Made by a program: the position numbers and the translations under genes. From Devosia sp. 1566 (GTDB lineage: Bacteria; Pseudomonadota; Alphaproteobacteria; Rhizobiales; Devosiaceae), in assembly GCF_004005995.1 (NCBI RefSeq), contig NZ_CP034767.1, positions 496,001 to 560,000 of the forward strand: a DNA stretch of 64,000 bases, given 5' to 3'. The notes under the pieces were generated by a model. The model had not been told where the DNA came from. It ran no database searches and was given only the letters and a program-made list of their open reading frames with translations. Positions 50,983-60,233 of the stretch are shown here, piece after piece. Numbering within the stretch: the first letter of the stretch is position 1; the number at the start of each line of letters is the position of its first letter.

Positions 50983-53900
50983 TCAGGCCGGCTGGCTGCC
51001 CAGCACCGCGAGCAGCCGCGGATTGATGGCGCCGCTCTCGCTCATGCCCGTGCCCCGCTCGAAGGCCTTGATTGCTTCGGCTGTCTTGGGGCCAGCCATC
51101 CCGTCGGGTGTGCCCACATCAAAGCCGAGTTTCGCGAGGGCCTGCTGCACCTTGGCCACAACATCGGTCTTGGTGATGGTTTCGCCCGCTTCGAAGTTGG
51201 CCAGCCAGGTCCCGATCGGAGCATAGTTCGCCGCCAGATCGATGGGCTGGGCCCGCCAGGCCGCAATCTCGTCACCCACGGTCTGGACGGCCTCGGCCGT
51301 CAAAGACTTGGCCACGTCATCGCGCGCTTTGGTCGCATCCGCATCGCCACTGCGCGCCGCCAGCGAGAACCACTTGAACGACTGCTCGAGATTCTGCTCG
51401 ACGCCCAGGCCACGGGCAAAAAGCATGCCGAGGTTGAACTGGCTGTCGGTCATTCCCAGCATTGCCGCTTTTTCGAACCATTCGGCGGCTAGCTCGAACT
51501 GCTGCTCGCCCATTTGCCCGCCAGCATAAAGCGCCGCCAGATTGTGCATGGCCATGCGATTGCCGGCCTCGGCGCCGCGCTGATACCAGAGCTTGGCGAC
51601 TTCGAGGTCCTTGTCGACGCCGTTGCCGGCCTCATAAAGATTGCCCAGCCGATACTGCGCCGGGCCAAAACCCTGAGCTGCCGAGCGCTCATACCAGATG
51701 GCGGCTTCGGCATAGTCCTGGGCGATTGCCTGGCCTTCGGTATAGATCGCAGCCACTTCGAACTGGGCCTTGGCATCGCCATCGGCAGCCGCCTGGCGCA
51801 ACTCGATCGGACCGATCGCCTCGGGTGGCAAGCCAAAGCTCTGCACCGGCGCGCTGGTATCGGGAGTGCTTCCCGTCACCAGCCCGGCCGGCTCGCCTGC
51901 GGCAGGATCAAGCGGCAGGTAAGCCATGGCCGCCGCAACGGCGTCTTCGGTCAGGGCCTCGGGCAGGGCGGCAGCGTCGCTCGACTTGCTGAAGCTGGTC
52001 GTGGCCGCGGGGTTGATGGAGCCCGTGGCGGTATCGTCGATCATGTCGATCACGCGCGGACCGGTGGAAACGTCGATCCCGTCCTCTGCGGGCGCAGGCT
52101 CGCCCGTAGGTGGAACTGCAGGCTCGGCCACGGGCTCTTCCGAAGTGCTTTGCACCACGGCCGCGGCGGCAGGCGGCGCTGCCTCTTCCATGCGCTGCAT
52201 CACCAGGTTGAGCGCCAGCATCGATACGGCTGCAAGCGTGGCGGCCAGTAGAATGGGGCGGCGATGACGCAGCAGGAAGCTTTGCCGCGCCGGCTCGGCT
52301 TCGGAACCGTCCGCATCAAGATCAAGCACGGGCTCTGGCGCGGGATCCGCTGCAAGGCGCGTCTTGCGCTCCTTCTTGGGCTTTTCGCGCTTGATTGGCT
52401 TTTCGGCTACCGCAACCTCATCGGGTGCAGCTTTGGTGTCGGGCGCAAGTGCTGTCTCATCGGTAGCAGCGGGCCGGACGCGGGCAAGTGCCCGGCCAAT
52501 CAGCGAGCCGCCAGCAGCAATGCCGGTGGGCTGTTCCACCTTGGCCCGCTGGGCGCGGCGAGCGGCCGCCACAAACGTGCTGGTGCTGCTCTGGCTGGGG
52601 GTCGCCTGCACCGACGGGGCTGCCGGTTGGGGCGCCGGAGGCGCTTCAAACGGATCCACCGTGTCGCTGCCAAAGCTCGACTGGGGCCGCGGTGGCGGCT
52701 CCACCGTGCTTGGGTCAAAGCTGGGGCGTGCATCAGCCATTGCCGCCGTGGCGCCAGGCTGGGGCGGGCGGCCGACTGGCCGGGTGATCGGGCCGAAATC
52801 CTTGAAGCCCGGATCAAGCAGTGGCGCTTCATCGGCCGGGTTTGCCGGCATGGAGTCGCCCTTGGATTGGGCAAGTGCGGTCAGCATGGCTTCAAGGCCC
52901 GCCATCTCGGCGGCAGCCTTGGTGGGCTTGCTGGCTTCTCGCGCCGGAGTGGCCGTGGCGTCGGTCTGGGCCGCTTCCCGCTCCCGCAACGTGGCTTCAA
53001 GCCGCGCCAAGCGTTCGGCCGTGTCCTTGCCGGCGGTGTTGAACAAGGCCGTCATGCGCCCTTCAAGGGCCGAAAGATTCTCCTCGCTCAGGCCCGGGGC
53101 GGCTGTTGGGGCAACGCCGGCCACAGCCTGCGAGGTCTTTTCTGCGACCAGATTGGCGAGGGCTTCGATATCGGGTTCGCGTCCAGCCCGCTTGATCAGG
53201 CCCCCAATACGGTCCTCAATGCTCTTGAGGCTTTCAGGGCCGAACATGGCCACAGGTGCCGGAGCCTTGCGGGTCACGGCATCGCTGGTGCGCTCAGCAA
53301 CCAGGTTCGCCAGCGCCTCCAGATCGGGCGCATCGGCTTCCTTGGCCGAGTAAAGGCTCGCCAGGCTATTGAGCTGGGCGCCGGTCTCGTCCATGCGCTC
53401 CATCAACAGCTTGAGCTGGTTCTCGACCTGCGAATTGTCGGGTACCGGGGCGGGGTTCGCAGCAAGGTCCGTCAGCACTTCGAGCTGGCTCTCGATGCGC
53501 GAGAACCGTGGCTCCATGCCGGCAATCACCGCCTGACGCAGCGTCGAGATATCATCCTTGAGCCCATCGATATCGTCGTTGCGCGCATCAAACGCCCCAA
53601 TCCGGGCCGCAAGGGCATCAACCTTGGCGACGAGCTTGCCGGGCTGGGCTTCCCGCTCCTTGATTGCCTTGGTGAAGGCGGCCATTTCGGCGGTCAGCCG
53701 TTCAAAATCGCCCGATCCCAGCGCCACGTTCTTTTCGATCGCGTCGATGCGGTCATAAACATTGCGGACGCTGTTTTCGATCGCGTCCATCGTGGGCGCC
53801 AGCGCTTCGACGCCGGCGGGACGGGGTTGCTGCGCGCGTCGATCCTCGCGCACAATTTCCCGCTCCATCTGCTCGGCCTGCAACTGGGCAAGCTTGCCCA

Positions 53901-54573
53901 CCGTCGCCGACACATCGTCGAGCCTGGTGTTGATAGCGGAAAGATCAACCTGGGGCGCTTCCCCGATCAGGCGCGCCAGGCTCCCGATCTGGGCTTCGAG
54001 CCGCTTGACCTGCCCGGTTTCCCCGACGGCGCCAGCCAGCAGTTCCACTACATGGGTGAGTTGTTCGACCTGGCTGGCAACTTCGCGCACATTGCCATGG
54101 CCATCGCGCTGCGCTTTGAGTTCGCCTTCCAGCCGCGCCAGCCGGTTTGATAGACCGCCCACCAGCCCGCTCAGTTCGCGGAATTCAGGCATGTCATTGG
54201 CTTGTCGGCGCAGGGCTGCTGCGGGCGCCGACATCTGCCGGCCGCGAATCTCGGCGATAGCCAGCGTCAGCGCATCGGTAGCCTCGGCGGCCTGGTCGTC
54301 CTCACGATCGGTGAAGCGATCAACAGCCCGCTTGACGGTCTTGAGCGCCTCGCTGCGGCGGATCGCCGGCTGAGGTACTTCCACCTGGCCACGCAGGCTC
54401 CGTACGCGCTCGGCCAATCCGTCGAGGGCGGGATTGGCCTGCTCTGCTTGCACATAGCGGCCTTCCACCTGATCGAGCAGGGCCACCAGTTCTCCGCGCA
54501 GCGCCTGCCACTCGCCCGGTTTGGATGGCGATGCTGTCTCGGCCGGTACGGATTTGGAAGAGGCGCGGGCCAT
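50983..54573 (-). CDS. PodJ-like polarity protein: coiled coil, membrane helix, Sel1 repeats, peptidoglycan-binding domain
   Basis: 1196 residues. The cytoplasmic N-terminal ~770 residues are mostly Glu/Ala/Leu-rich coiled coil with repeated LEALANLVAERTSDAV-like segments and a Pro-rich linker. One membrane helix lies at about 772-792 (PILLAATLAAVSMLALNLV). The periplasmic part has four or five Sel1-like repeats (DYAEAAIWYERSAAQGFGPAQ and relatives, about 921-1081) and a C-terminal PG_binding_1 domain (VQQALAKLGFDVGTPDG...). This is the PodJ architecture of pole-organising proteins in Caulobacter and Agrobacterium. The ATG at 54573 follows GGGGA. The start is certain only in that it lies after the coiled-coil onset. 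A CtrA-like site lies 80 bases upstream. Confidence 0.87.
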   Translation of the reverse strand: MARASSKSVPAETASPSKPGEWQALRGELVALLDQVEGRYVQAEQANPALDGLAERVRSLRGQVEVPQPAIRRSEALKTVKRAVDRFTDREDDQAAEATDALTLAIAEIRGRQMSAPAAALRRQANDMPEFRELSGLVGGLSNRLARLEGELKAQRDGHGNVREVASQVEQLTHVVELLAGAVGETGQVKRLEAQIGSLARLIGEAPQVDLSAINTRLDDVSATVGKLAQLQAEQMEREIVREDRRAQQPRPAGVEALAPTMDAIENSVRNVYDRIDAIEKNVALGSGDFERLTAEMAAFTKAIKEREAQPGKLVAKVDALAARIGAFDARNDDIDGLKDDISTLRQAVIAGMEPRFSRIESQLEVLTDLAANPAPVPDNSQVENQLKLLMERMDETGAQLNSLASLYSAKEADAPDLEALANLVAERTSDAVTRKAPAPVAMFGPESLKSIEDRIGGLIKRAGREPDIEALANLVAEKTSQAVAGVAPTAAPGLSEENLSALEGRMTALFNTAGKDTAERLARLEATLREREAAQTDATATPAREASKPTKAAAEMAGLEAMLTALAQSKGDSMPANPADEAPLLDPGFKDFGPITRPVGRPPQPGATAAMADARPSFDPSTVEPPPRPQSSFGSDTVDPFEAPPAPQPAAPSVQATPSQSSTSTFVAAARRAQRAKVEQPTGIAAGGSLIGRALARVRPAATDETALAPDTKAAPDEVAVAEKPIKREKPKKERKTRLAADPAPEPVLDLDADGSEAEPARQSFLLRHRRPILLAATLAAVSMLALNLVMQRMEEAAPPAAAAVVQSTSEEPVAEPAVPPTGEPAPAEDGIDVSTGPRVIDMIDDTATGSINPAATTSFSKSSDAAALPEALTEDAVAAAMAYLPLDPAAGEPAGLVTGSTPDTSAPVQSFGLPPEAIGPIELRQAAADGDAKAQFEVAAIYTEGQAIAQDYAEAAIWYERSAAQGFGPAQYRLGNLYEAGNGVDKDLEVAKLWYQRGAEAGNRMAMHNLAALYAGGQMGEQQFELAAEWFEKAAMLGMTDSQFNLGMLFARGLGVEQNLEQSFKWFSLAARSGDADATKARDDVAKSLTAEAVQTVGDEIAAWRAQPIDLAANYAPIGTWLANFEAGETITKTDVVAKVQQALAKLGFDVGTPDGMAGPKTAEAIKAFERGTGMSESGAINPRLLAVLGSQPA

Positions 54574-54651
54574 TGGTGTCCCCTGATGGGTGTCGGCGGA
54601 GCCCTCGCGATGCAACACGAAGGTAGGGACCCTCATTTGCCGAAAACATGG

Positions 54652-54666
54652 TAAACATCCCGTTAA
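54652..54666 (-). promoter_or_regulatory. CtrA-like site upstream of the PodJ-like gene
   Basis: Read on the minus strand the site is TTAA-CGGGATG-TTTA, a 7/8 match to TTAA-N7-TTAA. It lies 79-93 bases before the start codon of the PodJ-like gene, in the region expected for its promoter. Confidence 0.45.
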
Positions 54667-54756
54667 GCATTGTTGCATTTTGCCGATGCTGGCGAGCTCT
54701 GGTGCGGCTAAGTGCCGGTGAGTGCTTGTCGGCAAGCTCCAGGAGGACCACCATTC

Positions 54757-55428
54757 ATGACGCGCCGCCGCATCATCATCGTTGATGACCACCCGCTGTT
54801 TCGCGCCGCATTGCGGCAGACGCTGTCCGGGGGAGATGCCACGGTCAGCGTCGAGGAAGCGGGTGACCTTGCCAGCCTCAGCGCCGCGCTCGATGCCGAT
54901 CGGGATTGCGACCTCGTGCTTCTTGACCTCAACATGCCCGGTGTTCGCGGTTTTTCCGGCCTGCTGCTCTTGCGGGCGCAATATCCCGAAATTCCCGTGA
55001 TGATCATTTCCGCCGTGGAAGACGCGGTGGTCGTGCGCCGCGCCTTTGAGCTGGGGGCCGCGGGCTATCTGCACAAATCGGTAGGCCCCACGGAAATCCG
55101 CCGCGCCATCGAAACCGTGTTGTCGGGCGAAGTGTTCGTGCCGGAAGGGGTAAGCCTTGGAGTGGAGGACGCCAACTCCGCCCTGATGCGGCGCCTCGCG
55201 ACCCTCACACCCCAGCAGGTGCGCGTGTTGATGATGCTCAGCGACGGGCTGATGAACAAGCAGATCGCCTATGAACTCTCCATTTCCGAAGCCACGGTGA
55301 AGGCCCACGTTTCGGCCATCCTGCAAAAGCTGGACGTGGACAGCCGCACCCAGGCGGTGATCGCCGCTTCGCGGATCGAGGACGGCCAGTTCGAAGCCTT
55401 GTTCGCCACCGGCGCAGAAAAGGCCTAA
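54757..55428 (+). CDS. LuxR/NarL-family response regulator
   Basis: A 223-residue two-domain regulator. The receiver has IIIVDDHPLF (acidic pair), the phosphoacceptor Asp57 in LVLLDLNMPG and a Lys in YLHKSVG. The C-terminal LuxR-type HTH is LTPQQVRVLMMLSDGLMNKQIAYELSISEATVKAHVSAIL. AGGAGG lies ten bases before the ATG. The hybrid kinase at 55436 converges on it, with only seven bases between the stop codons, so the two may form a pair despite opposite orientation. The output genes are unknown. Confidence 0.93.
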   Translation: MTRRRIIIVDDHPLFRAALRQTLSGGDATVSVEEAGDLASLSAALDADRDCDLVLLDLNMPGVRGFSGLLLLRAQYPEIPVMIISAVEDAVVVRRAFELGAAGYLHKSVGPTEIRRAIETVLSGEVFVPEGVSLGVEDANSALMRRLATLTPQQVRVLMMLSDGLMNKQIAYELSISEATVKAHVSAILQKLDVDSRTQAVIAASRIEDGQFEALFATGAEKA

Positions 55429-55435
55429 GCAGCGC

Positions 55436-57058
55436 TCAGCCGGTGCGTTTGACCGGCCGGCCGGTCTGGCTGGCCAGCCCCGTGATCGCCGCCCGCAAGG
55501 CCGCGGGCTTGACCGGCTTGGTAACGACGGCCACCCCGCGCTCCTCGGCCAGCGTGCGCACTGCCGGGCTCCGGTCGGCAGTTACCAGCGCCGCCGGCAG
55601 GTGCCCGCCCAGATTGTGGCGCAGCCACTCGATGGCATCGAGCCCCGAAGTCTGGTCCAGATGGTAATCCATCAGCACCAGGTCGGGGTACCAGCCTTCC
55701 AGCAGCCGCTCCCGGTCGATCTGCTTGAGCGACAAGGCCGAGCGCACATCGCAGCCCCAATGGGTGAGCAGGCCCTCCATTGCCTCAAGGATCGAGCGCT
55801 CATTGTCGACGCATAGCACTTTGAGGTTGAGCACGCCAAAGGCGGGTTCCGCCGGCGCTAGGTCATTGCCCTTGGCCGGCGTCACTGCCCTTGCGGTGGG
55901 CAAAAACAGCGAAAACCGCGAGCCTCGCCCGATCTGACTATCCAACTCCAGCGTCAAGCCCATGGCCGCCACCAGCCTCTGCACGATTGATAATCCCAGC
56001 CCCAACCCCTGCGCCATGCGTGCGCCGCGTTCCAGCCGCGAGAACTCGGCAAACACCAGCCGGTGTTGATCCCGGGCAAAGCCGATCCCGGTATCCACCA
56101 CATCGAGCCGCATTCTTTGCCCCCGCCGCCGCAACCCCACCAGCACCTTGCCGCCCGGCGGGGTATATTTGATCGCGTTGGAAACGAGGTTCTGCACAAT
56201 GCGCCCCACCAGCGTGCGATCCACCAGCACCGCGCTCTTGGTGGGCAGGATACGCAGCGAAATCGAGCGCTCCCGCGCCATCGGCCCGAACTCGACCTCG
56301 AGCCGCTTGAGCAGATCATTGCCGTTCACCGGCATGGGCGCTGGCCGCAGCACGCCGCTATCGATCCGTGAAATATCGAGCAGCGCCCCCATGATGTCTT
56401 CCACCGCTGTCAGCGATGCCTCGATCGAGTTGGCGAGATCGGCCAGGCCAGTCAGCTTGGCGCGCTCCATCAGCGTGGCGGTATAAAGCCGCGCCGCATT
56501 GAGCGGCTGCAACAGATCGTGGCTCGCGGCGGCCAGGAACCGCGTCTTGTCGTGATTTGCCGCATCCGCTTTGGCGCGGGCAATTTCGAGTTCGGCATTG
56601 ACCCGCGTCAGCGCCGCCGTGCGCTCCTCCACCCGGGCTTCCAGCGACTGGTTCATGCGCTCGAGCGAACCTTCGGTGTCCTCGCGCGCCGTCACATCGG
56701 CCACGCTGATCACGAGGCCTCCATCGGGCAGCCGGCTCGACTGGAATTCCAGCATTTGCCCACCGATCCCGGTGCGCTGGCTCACCGTCGTGGGTGCTGC
56801 CGTCAACGCATTGATGCGCTCGATGGCAAGGCGCGCGGCGTCCCCCGGCCCGAAATCCCCCCGATCACCCTGCCAGATCGCAAGGTCGAACAATGGCGTG
56901 CCGGGCCGCATCAGCTCTTCTGGCAGCATCAAAAGCGTGCTGTAGCGCTGGTTGGAAAACACCAGCCGCAACGCATTGTTGAACACCGCAATGCCCTGGG
57001 GCACGAAATCCAGCGCCTGTCTGAGGCTCGCTTCAGCGGTGAAAAGGCTCGATTGCAT
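55436..57058 (-). CDS. Hybrid sensor histidine kinase with PAS and C-terminal receiver
   Basis: A 540-residue soluble kinase. PAS-type sensor at about 10-125 (FVPQGIAVFNNALRLVFSN), a coiled coil at 130-165, HisKA with His180 in AAASHDLLQPLNAARLY, HATPase with QNLVSNAIKYTPPGG and GLGLGLSIVQRL, and a receiver at about 413-535 with Asp464 in LVLMDYHLDQTSGLD. No membrane helix, so it senses a cytoplasmic signal through PAS. The layout matches NahK/ErcS-type kinases that often pair with LuxR-type regulators, such as the one convergent at 54757. Confidence 0.92.
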   Translation of the reverse strand: MQSSLFTAEASLRQALDFVPQGIAVFNNALRLVFSNQRYSTLLMLPEELMRPGTPLFDLAIWQGDRGDFGPGDAARLAIERINALTAAPTTVSQRTGIGGQMLEFQSSRLPDGGLVISVADVTAREDTEGSLERMNQSLEARVEERTAALTRVNAELEIARAKADAANHDKTRFLAAASHDLLQPLNAARLYTATLMERAKLTGLADLANSIEASLTAVEDIMGALLDISRIDSGVLRPAPMPVNGNDLLKRLEVEFGPMARERSISLRILPTKSAVLVDRTLVGRIVQNLVSNAIKYTPPGGKVLVGLRRRGQRMRLDVVDTGIGFARDQHRLVFAEFSRLERGARMAQGLGLGLSIVQRLVAAMGLTLELDSQIGRGSRFSLFLPTARAVTPAKGNDLAPAEPAFGVLNLKVLCVDNERSILEAMEGLLTHWGCDVRSALSLKQIDRERLLEGWYPDLVLMDYHLDQTSGLDAIEWLRHNLGGHLPAALVTADRSPAVRTLAEERGVAVVTKPVKPAALRAAITGLASQTGRPVKRTG

Positions 57059-57189
57059 CTGAAAATCCTGGTGACCGGCTGGACTATCGACCTCCGCGGT
57101 CTGCCTCGCAAGCTCAACTCTTGGCCCATTGCTTTGCCCGGCTGCTTGGAGGATGAATGATGCGCTCGATCAGCCAAGAGGATACTCAA

Positions 57190-57633
57190 ATGCTCAAGGA
57201 ATTTCGCGACTTCGCCATGCGGGGTAATATGATCGATCTCGCCGTCGGTGTGATCATCGGCGCCGCTTTCGGGGCTATTGTCTCGTCTATAGTTGACGAC
57301 ATCTTTATGCCGATTATAGGATTGTTGGTCGGCGGCATCGATTTCTCCAATTTGTTTATTGTTCTTTCCAATCCCGACGGCGTTCCTGTTCCCTCAATTG
57401 AAGCTGCCCGCGCCGCTGGAGTTGCAACCCTCAATATCGGCCTGTTCATCAATGCCGTGGTCAAGTTCCTCATCATCGCTTTCGCGCTGTTTCTCGTGGT
57501 CAAGGTGATCAACCGCCTCAAGCGGGAGGAGGCTACCGACCCCGGCCCGGCCGAGCCGACCCGGCAAGAAGTTCTGCTCACCGAAATCCGGGACGCGCTG
57601 CGGCAAAGCCCGGTCCAGCCGACGGGAAAATAG
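57190..57633 (+). CDS. mscL: Large-conductance mechanosensitive channel
   Basis: A 147-residue MscL opening at high membrane tension to release solutes on osmotic downshift. The N-terminal helix and TM1 are [27 protein letters not shown] with the pore-constricting hydrophobic pattern; TM2 is [16 protein letters not shown], followed by the cytoplasmic helix bundle. The ATG at 57190 has GAGGAT upstream and gives the normal N terminus; the ATG at 57157 would add eleven residues. Confidence 0.97.
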   Translation: MLKEFRDFAMRGNMIDLAVGVIIGAAFGAIVSSIVDDIFMPIIGLLVGGIDFSNLFIVLSNPDGVPVPSIEAARAAGVATLNIGLFINAVVKFLIIAFALFLVVKVINRLKREEATDPGPAEPTRQEVLLTEIRDALRQSPVQPTGK

Positions 57634-57645
57634 GAATAAAAACCA

Positions 57646-57688
57646 TTGACTTGACCTGATCTAGGCCGATATACCTATATTGGCCTAG
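57646..57688 (+). promoter_or_regulatory. Promoter overlapped by a 28-bp inverted repeat
   Basis: Two overlapping -35-like hexamers, TTGACT (57646) and TTGACC (57651), precede the repeat CTAGGCCGATATA-CC-TATATTGGCCTAG (57661-57688), whose 13-base arms match at 12 positions. TATATT (57676-57681) or TATACC (57670-57675) could serve as -10, so the repeat would cover the core promoter. The downstream gene is the FixJ-like regulator at 57861. An operator for autoregulation or for another dimeric regulator is inferred. Confidence 0.55.
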
Positions 57689-57860
57689 GTAGTTCCTCCT
57701 ACGTGTTCCCCTTATCGGACTGCATCTACACTTAGTTCAAATTACCCGGGTGATGACCGAGCAGCATCTTCAGTCAAGGCCAAAGTTCAGGCTAAGATTA
57801 AGTCGCCCTCAGGTCGGAGAGCATCGATCGTGCGACGCAGCCTATCAAGGACGAGGCAGG

Positions 57861-58496
57861 ATGAGCGAACACCCTTATTACCATTCCTTTTTGAACCGTG
57901 ACCGACTGATCCATATTGTTGATGCCGACCCGGCCGTGTGCGAAGCACTAAGCGTGCTGTTCCGGCTGGAAGGTTTTCAAACAACTTTCTCGCTGGACGC
58001 CGCCCATTTCGCCGCCGCCATGGAGCGTCGGCGTCCTGATGCCGTGGTGCTCAATTTCGAACTCGGCGACCAAAGCGGCCTGGGCTTGCTGCAGCGCATC
58101 AAGGCGGCACGCCACAGCACGCCGGTGTTCATGCTCGCCCAAACCTCGCAGGTCGATGCCATTGTCACGGCAATGAAGCTTGGCGCCTCCGATGTGGTCA
58201 CCAAGCCCATCAACAGCGATTATCTGCTTAGTGCCGTGCGGGCGGCCATGCGCCACGAAGCTCATCTTGGCGGCGGCCAGCAGTCGGGCCGCCCGGTGGA
58301 AGTGCGCGGCTTTTCCCAGCTGACGCCGCGCGAGCGCGAAGTGCTGCAGCTGATTTCCAATGGCCGCTCCAACAAGGAAGCCGGCCGCCAGCTCGGAATT
58401 TCGCCGCGCACCATCGAAGTGCATCGCGCCCGGGTGATGGAAAAGCTGGGCGCCCGCAACACGGCCGACCTCATGCGCATCGTGCTCACGAGCTGA
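57861..58496 (+). CDS. FixJ/LuxR-family regulator with a degenerate receiver
   Basis: A 211-residue protein of FixJ layout: receiver at about 14-130 and LuxR-type HTH at 152-205 (LTPREREVLQLISNGRSNKEAGRQLGISPRTIEVHRARV). The receiver has lost key residues: the phosphoacceptor is Asn65 (AVVLNFELGDQSG) instead of Asp, the usual Thr/Ser is Ala93 (FMLAQTSQ), and the acidic pair is Asp-Ala (IVDADPAV). Lys115 is kept. It therefore probably works without phosphorylation. The ATG at 57861 follows GAGGCAGG. It sits behind a palindromic promoter 170 bases upstream. Confidence 0.92.
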   Translation: MSEHPYYHSFLNRDRLIHIVDADPAVCEALSVLFRLEGFQTTFSLDAAHFAAAMERRRPDAVVLNFELGDQSGLGLLQRIKAARHSTPVFMLAQTSQVDAIVTAMKLGASDVVTKPINSDYLLSAVRAAMRHEAHLGGGQQSGRPVEVRGFSQLTPREREVLQLISNGRSNKEAGRQLGISPRTIEVHRARVMEKLGARNTADLMRIVLTS

Positions 58497-58651
58497 GCTA
58501 GCGATTTTGCTTAAGCCGGAGCGTGACATCCCGCTCCAGCCCCGGGGCGTGGAGGGGACCACAGTCCGCCTCGTGGGACATCCGGTCCCCCGCCGGGCCA
58601 TGGTGAGCGAACCCACCACCGATGCGGGTTTTCAATGCCCCGGGGGCGAAC

Positions 58652-59212
58652 TTATTCGGCTGCCGGATCATAGCTTTGGGGGGGCTGAGCGGTATCCGAA
58701 AGCTGCGCCAGGTCCACGCCGACCTCGCTTAAGGCTTCCTCAGCTTCCTTGCGCTCTTTCGCACTCAATTCGGGCTCGCGCGCCAGGATCCAGCCGGTAT
58801 TGCCCTCTGGCGAATAAACCGCCGCCCAGGGATATTGCCCGCCGTCTTCCTCGCCAACTGCCGCCACGACATAGTTGACGCCTGGAGCGCCGCTATCTTC
58901 GCCAAACTCCACCGAGAACGTGTTGAAGTTGCCATTGACCACTTCAGCCGTACCAACCACGCCCTGCTCATCGCCTGAAGCACGATCGCAGCGGTTGATT
59001 ACCTCGACGCTGGTTTCATCAAGCAGACTATAGGTGGCCGTCACGCCACCCTCGCAGTCCTCCTGGTAGGGCGTGGGCGTGCGCGCAATCTCGTACCAAA
59101 GGCCGGTATAAGACTGCGGGTTGATTTCCAGCGCTGTTGTGGTGCCAGCTTCCTGGGCCGAGGCAGGAGCCGCTGCGATCAATGCTGCAACAAGGGCGAT
59201 GGGCAAACGCAT
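58652..59212 (-). CDS. Lipocalin family protein (Blc-like), exported
   Basis: A 186-residue protein with a signal peptide (MRLPIALVAALIAAAPASAQ) and a lipocalin core: the conserved GLWYEIARTPTPYQEDCEGGVTATYSL (lipocalin GxW motif), and C-terminal VAAVGEEDGGQYPWAAVYSPEG plus NTGWILAREPELS. It should bind a lipid or hydrophobic ligand in the periplasm or at the outer membrane; no lipobox Cys follows the signal peptide, unlike E. coli Blc. The ATG at 59212 has GGAGA six bases upstream and is preferred over one at 59224. Upstream extension of the frame is a shadow of the next gene. Confidence 0.88.
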   Translation of the reverse strand: MRLPIALVAALIAAAPASAQEAGTTTALEINPQSYTGLWYEIARTPTPYQEDCEGGVTATYSLLDETSVEVINRCDRASGDEQGVVGTAEVVNGNFNTFSVEFGEDSGAPGVNYVVAAVGEEDGGQYPWAAVYSPEGNTGWILAREPELSAKERKEAEEALSEVGVDLAQLSDTAQPPQSYDPAAE

Positions 59213-59345
59213 ATCGTTCTCCATTTCTGCTGTTGCGGGGTCAACAGCAATGGAGAGCCGGGGTTCCGGTCCTGGCTTATTCGTGAGGGCACCAGCGCCA
59301 TCAGCCTTTGCCACAATGGGGACCAGGCCTTCGTTGCGGCCCTGA

Positions 59346-60086
59346 TCATGGAGCGTTGGCCTCCCGGTTGGCCGCAATGACTTGCGCATGGGTGGGGTTG
59401 GCGCCCAGCTTGGCAAATTGTTCCGGCAGCCGGTCGCGCTTGGCCGTTGCGGCACCCTGTTTGGCGGCCGCCAATGCGCGGATGGTCTCTTCTGCATTCC
59501 AGTCACAGCAATAAGCAGGGGTGGACGGCTGCTGCCGCCAGCTATCGTCAAGTGAGCCGGCATCGACCGGATCAAAGCCCACTTCGTCCACAATGCTCAT
59601 GGCGATGCGCTTTTGGGCATCGTCGTCGCCGGCCACGGCTATCGCCAGCCTGTCGGGTGCCCCCCGTGGCCGACCCAGATCTTTCAATGAATCCGCCAGG
59701 ATGTTGTTGAACGCCTTGATCACCGGCCGCCCAAGCTGTTGGGAAACCCAAACGCTTTCCGTCATGCCGTTGTCGATCGCCGCAATGTGAGGGTCACGCA
59801 TGTCAGGATAGTAGTTGCCGGTGTCGATCACCGGCACCGAGGCAGGCACGCCCGCAATCTCTGCGGCAAGCTTGGTTACGGCCGGAAAGGGGACCGAAAG
59901 GATCACCACCTCAGCGTCGGCAACAGCCCCAGCTGCATCGGCGGCAATGGCGCCAATCTCGTCGGCGAATGCCTTCACCGCGTCCGCACCTTTTGAGTTT
60001 GCCACCCGAACCTCGTGGCCATTTTGGGCAAGCTTGCGCGCCAGCGTGCTGCCGATATGGCCAATGCCGATAATGCCGATTTTCAT
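59346..60086 (-). CDS. F420-dependent NADP reductase-like NAD(P)-binding protein
   Basis: A 246-residue Rossmann protein starting MKIGIIGIGHIGSTLARKLAQNGHEV, then RVANSKGADAVKAFADEIG and VILSVPFPAVTKLAAEI. This is the FNO/NADPH-dependent F420 reductase branch, also seen in YdjA-like oxidoreductases of non-F420 bacteria. The GNYYPDMRD...FNNILADSL segment is typical. Alphaproteobacteria usually lack F420, so the true cofactor and substrate are unclear. The ATG at 60086 is chosen to match relatives. Confidence 0.85.
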   Translation of the reverse strand: MKIGIIGIGHIGSTLARKLAQNGHEVRVANSKGADAVKAFADEIGAIAADAAGAVADAEVVILSVPFPAVTKLAAEIAGVPASVPVIDTGNYYPDMRDPHIAAIDNGMTESVWVSQQLGRPVIKAFNNILADSLKDLGRPRGAPDRLAIAVAGDDDAQKRIAMSIVDEVGFDPVDAGSLDDSWRQQPSTPAYCCDWNAEETIRALAAAKQGAATAKRDRLPEQFAKLGANPTHAQVIAANREANAP

Positions 60087-60174
60087 GATGGGTGCTCCAG
60101 CTCGAGGCCCCCTCACTTGGGGAGCGCTGCCGGCTGTCACAAGGACCCGCCTTGTAGTCGGCTTTAAACGACAA

Positions 60175-60198
60175 TGCCCCGGCGCGGTCGCCGGGGCA
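60175..60198 (-). terminator. Terminator hairpin downstream of hemA
   Basis: TGCCCCGGCG (60175-60184) pairs perfectly with CGCCGGGGCA (60189-60198) around CGGT. Read on the minus strand it follows the hemA stop (60234) and is followed by TTGTCGTTTAAA, a weak U-rich tail. Confidence 0.65.
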
Positions 60199-60233
60199 CG
60201 TTATCAAAGATTGCCTGGATACGCTTGGGCCCC

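Noticed and set aside
59213..59593. N-terminal extension of the lipocalin frame
   Set aside because: It overlaps the F420 reductase-like gene and lacks a start signal; the signal peptide begins at 59212.
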